From NCBI GenBank assembly GCA_964444835.1, contig CAYUIT010000019.1, positions 1 to 62,796 of the forward strand: a DNA stretch of 62,796 bases. The letters are read 5' to 3'. The notes below the pieces were generated by a model. The model made no database searches and was not told where the DNA came from. It worked only from the letters and a program-made list of their open reading frames with translations. Every line of letters starts with the position of its first letter. Positions within the stretch are counted from its first letter, which is position 1. A program made the position numbers and the translations under genes. Positions 61,937 to 62,796 of this stretch are shown piece by piece. Source of the DNA: CADEED01 sp964444835. GTDB lineage: Bacteria; Pseudomonadota; Gammaproteobacteria; Steroidobacterales; Steroidobacteraceae.

Positions 61937-62796
61937 AAGCAGTGGTTAGTACAGTCCTACTGAGCAGTCTTCTCGCGGCGAGCGTCGCCGTGGCGCAGCA
62001 GCCGCCCGCCGATACGCCGATTCGCACCGAGAAGCTGGCCGACAACGTCTATGTGTTCTTCGGCGAGGGCGGCAACATTGGTGTGACCGTCGGGGAGGAT
62101 GGCGTGGCCATCATCGACGATCAGTTCGACCGCATGGCGCCGAAGATTCGCGCCGCCGTGGCAATGCTGTCGGACAAGCCCATTCGGTTCGTGATCAATA
62201 CGCACTGGCATGGCGACCACACGGGCAGCAATGCGGCGTTTGGTCGCATCGGTTCCGTGATCGTGGCGCACGGTAACGTGCGCAAGCGCATGAGCGTGGA
62301 GAGCGTCAGTGGCTTGAATGGGCGCGTCAATCCGGCTGCGCCGCCCGAGGCGTTGCCGATCGTCACCTTCGATCAGTCCGTCGCGCTGCACTTGAACGGC
62401 GATACGCTCGAGGTGACGCACGTTGACGATGCGCATACCGATGGCGACGCCGTCATTCGCTTTCGCAAGGCGAACGTGTTGCACATGGGCGATACATTCT
62501 TCAACGGCTTCTACCCGTTCATCGACACGAGCAGTGGGGGCAGTATCAGTGGACTGATCGCCGCACTCGATCGCGTGCTGCCGACGGTGGATGAGAACAC
62601 GAAGATCATTCCCGGCCACGGGCCGGTGTCGACCAAAGCCGATATGCAGGCCTATCGCGACATGCTGGCGACGGTGCGCGATCGTGTGCTGAAGCTCGTC
62701 AAGGCGGGCAAGACGCAAGAACAAGTGCTGGCGGCGCAACCGACGCGCGAGTTCGACGAGCAGTGGGGCAAAGGCTTCATGAAGCCCGATGTGTGG
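61933..62796 (+). CDS. Secreted MBL-fold metallo-hydrolase (3' end outside window)
   Basis: The first 288 codons of a metallo-beta-lactamase-fold protein with a signal peptide (LLSSLLAASVAVAQ). The zinc motif is INTHWHGDHTGSN (H-x-H-x-D-H), followed by the metal Asp in VLHMGDTFFNG and the His in IIPGHGPVS. It resembles subclass-B3-like and SoxH/quinoprotein-relay-associated hydrolases more than true beta-lactamases. The start ATGA overlaps the decarboxylase stop, so the two are coupled. No stop codon is reached inside the window. Confidence 0.93.
   Translation, partial: MKAVVSTVLLSSLLAASVAVAQQPPADTPIRTEKLADNVYVFFGEGGNIGVTVGEDGVAIIDDQFDRMAPKIRAAVAMLSDKPIRFVINTHWHGDHTGSNAAFGRIGSVIVAHGNVRKRMSVESVSGLNGRVNPAAPPEALPIVTFDQSVALHLNGDTLEVTHVDDAHTDGDAVIRFRKANVLHMGDTFFNGFYPFIDTSSGGSISGLIAALDRVLPTVDENTKIIPGHGPVSTKADMQAYRDMLATVRDRVLKLVKAGKTQEQVLAAQPTREFDEQWGKGFMKPDVW

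Overview
The window is a dense, GC-rich (roughly 60-63% by eye), chromosomal stretch with Shine-Dalgarno-led genes, many 4-nt ATGA overlaps and short intergenic gaps. Gene content (TtcA, GreB, PlsB, a long biosynthetic SpeA, UvrD/Rep-type helicase, a DUF1302/DUF1329/YCF48/MMPL envelope cluster, homospermidine synthase) points to a free-living gammaproteobacterium, possibly of the Steroidobacterales/Nevskiales/Xanthomonadales neighbourhood. That placement is inference. I see no rRNA, tRNA, CRISPR array, transposase or integrase.

Layout. 1-4.6 kb: the 3' part of glgC, a LEA14-type lipoprotein, convergent glgA, a serine-hydrolase-like protein that has lost its catalytic residues, and a MAPEG protein. 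4.9-12.2 kb: M32 carboxypeptidase, ceramidase-like membrane protein, ttcA, a tyrosine-phosphatase/ADP-ribosylglycohydrolase fusion, then a HEXXH metallopeptidase, a D-Ala-D-Ala-ligase-like ATP-grasp enzyme and a lipoprotein. 12.2-20 kb: an S9 peptidase, HAD, SDR, Nudix, P-loop and AhpD-like enzymes, two uncharacterised adjacent genes, and two small proteins that share a motif. 20-25 kb: an overlapping LuxR-type regulator/7TM histidine kinase pair and a UvrD/Rep helicase. 25-31.7 kb, mostly minus strand: a SsuABC/TauABC-type importer whose last cistron is a 574-aa secreted protein of unknown function, a lipoprotein methyltransferase, an RRM protein with a strong terminator, and a DUF1838 protein.

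31.8-38.8 kb: a two-domain VOC protein, then speA with a half-size GDT1 transporter, sseA, homospermidine synthase and greB. A 212-bp three-way-junction inverted-repeat element sits between speA and sseA. 38.9-50.7 kb: an M13-like protein without its zinc site, lemA with two TPM genes, an L,D-transpeptidase, an M1 aminopeptidase, a rhomboid, a solitary contractile-tail sheath gene, a hotdog protein, an alkyltransferase-like (ATL) protein, a hydrolase and an SDR. 50.8-62.8 kb: plsB, the DUF1302-DUF1329 and YCF48-MMPL gene pairs separated by a terminator, an aromatic-amino-acid-decarboxylase-like gene, and an MBL-fold gene cut by the window end.

The least explained items are the solitary tail sheath, the 212-bp structured element, the metallopeptidase/ATP-grasp/lipoprotein unit, the phosphatase/ADP-ribosylhydrolase fusion, two probable pseudoenzymes, and a dispersed TTGTTAG heptamer (37 sites on both strands counted by hand, in several reading frames).
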